This document shows, piece by piece, positions 63,577 to 64,000 of a stretch of DNA of 64,000 nt (within the stretch, counting starts at the first letter, position 1; the number at the start of each line of letters is the position of its first letter). The notes under the pieces were generated by a model. That model made no database searches and had not been told where the DNA came from. It saw nothing but the letters and a program-made list of their open reading frames with translations. Location of the stretch: assembly GCF_001625565.1 (NCBI RefSeq), contig NZ_AUXS01000042.1, positions 248,001 through 312,000 on the forward strand, read 5' to 3'. The DNA is from Pseudoalteromonas luteoviolacea NCIMB 1944. Its GTDB lineage: Bacteria; Pseudomonadota; Gammaproteobacteria; Enterobacterales; Alteromonadaceae. Both the position numbers and the translations under genes were made by a program.

Positions 63577-64000
63577 ATGGGTTCTTTACAGGATCAGCTG
63601 TTAAAAGCCGGTTTGACAACTGAGCACAAAATGAAAGTTGCCAAGACGGAAAAACGCAAGCAGCAAAAGAAGAAAAAGAAAAAAGGCGCAACAAGCGATA
63701 AAACAGATCTGCAAAAACATATTGAGCAAACTAAGCTTGCTCAACAGCAAAAAGCAGAAGCGCAAAATAAAGCGAAGCAAGACGAATTAAAAGAACGTGA
63801 ACAAGTCGCACGTGTTAAACAAATCCTAGAACACCATAACCAAGCCGAGATCAGGGGCGATCGTACATTTAACTTCACTTATGAAAGTAAGATAAAAGAG
63901 TTAGATGTAAACGAACAGACACAACAGGCTTTATCAAAGGGGCGTTTAGCAATTTGTGTATTGGAAGGACAATTCTATGTATTAGAAGATGATCCAGCTA
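63577..64000 (+). CDS. DUF2058 (YaiL family) protein, N-terminal part
   Basis: Open to the window edge: 141 codons read without a stop from ATG at 63577. Begins MGSLQDQLLKAGLTTEHKMK, followed by a lysine-rich stretch (KRKQQKKKKKKGATS), a charged coiled-coil-like segment, and RGDRTFNFTYESKIKELDV, typical of DUF2058. A GATGGAG sequence lies just before the start. Nucleic-acid or nucleoprotein association is suspected for the family but unproven. Confidence 0.85.
   Translation, partial: MGSLQDQLLKAGLTTEHKMKVAKTEKRKQQKKKKKKGATSDKTDLQKHIEQTKLAQQQKAEAQNKAKQDELKEREQVARVKQILEHHNQAEIRGDRTFNFTYESKIKELDVNEQTQQALSKGRLAICVLEGQFYVLEDDPA

Overview
The window reads as a chromosomal segment of a marine gammaproteobacterium, most likely Pseudoalteromonas or a close relative. 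This rests on moderate GC with AT-rich spacers, a LasA/pseudoalterin-type M23 protease, a csgEFG curli locus, a MotX polar-flagellum protein beside purA, and gammaproteobacterial gene order in two housekeeping blocks (rlmN-pilW-rodZ-ispG-hisS-yfgM-bamB-der and nnr-tsaE-amiB-mutL-miaA-hfq-hflX-hflK-hflC-purA). The species call is inference from protein families; no 16S gene is present.

Layout. 1-8.4 kb is accessory. It holds the tail of a small tyrosine-phosphatase-like protein, then a two-gene RNA-repair cassette: an RNA ligase, overlapped by an HD-phosphoesterase/polynucleotide-kinase fusion. An AT-rich, strongly T-skewed gap follows, then a coupled pair of small secreted proteins of unknown function, a 22-bp tandem repeat, a PhoD-like phosphatase and an orphan ParB-like protein. 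8.4-17.3 kb is signalling: a di-heme cytochrome c peroxidase overlapping a hybrid histidine kinase, a lipoprotein, a Cache/PAS histidine kinase, and an ECF sigma factor fused to a membrane domain and preceded by a 17-codon leader ORF, then a flavin reductase. 17.4-25.9 kb is extracellular: a secreted subtilisin, the curli locus (a giant curlin, csgE, csgF, csgG and a convergent csgD) and an M23 endopeptidase.

26-38.3 kb is the first housekeeping block: the tRNA hydroxylation pair trhP(yegQ)-yfhL, ndk, rlmN, a PilW/PilF protein with extra LysM domains, rodZ, ispG, hisS, yfgM, bamB and der. 38.4-44.3 kb holds small metabolic and stress genes (VOC, DUF2750, GST, parvulin, periplasmic glutathione peroxidase) and a hybrid kinase/response-regulator pair. 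44.3-57 kb is the second housekeeping block, with queG divergent from nnr and then tsaE to purA. 57-64 kb has motX, a CPA1-type antiporter, proA, two identical tandem tRNA-Ala(UGC) genes with a good promoter, a lipoprotein, a YbaK-type deacylase, an MFS transporter and the start of a DUF2058 protein.

How parts work together. The ligase and HD-Pnk supply all the end-healing and sealing steps needed to rejoin RNA with 2',3'-cyclic phosphate and 5'-OH ends. Curlin, CsgE, CsgF and CsgG form a complete curli subunit and export set with its regulator next door. The peroxidase-kinase overlap suggests that redox state or peroxide is reported to a phosphorelay. No prophage, intact insertion sequence, CRISPR array or rRNA operon was seen.
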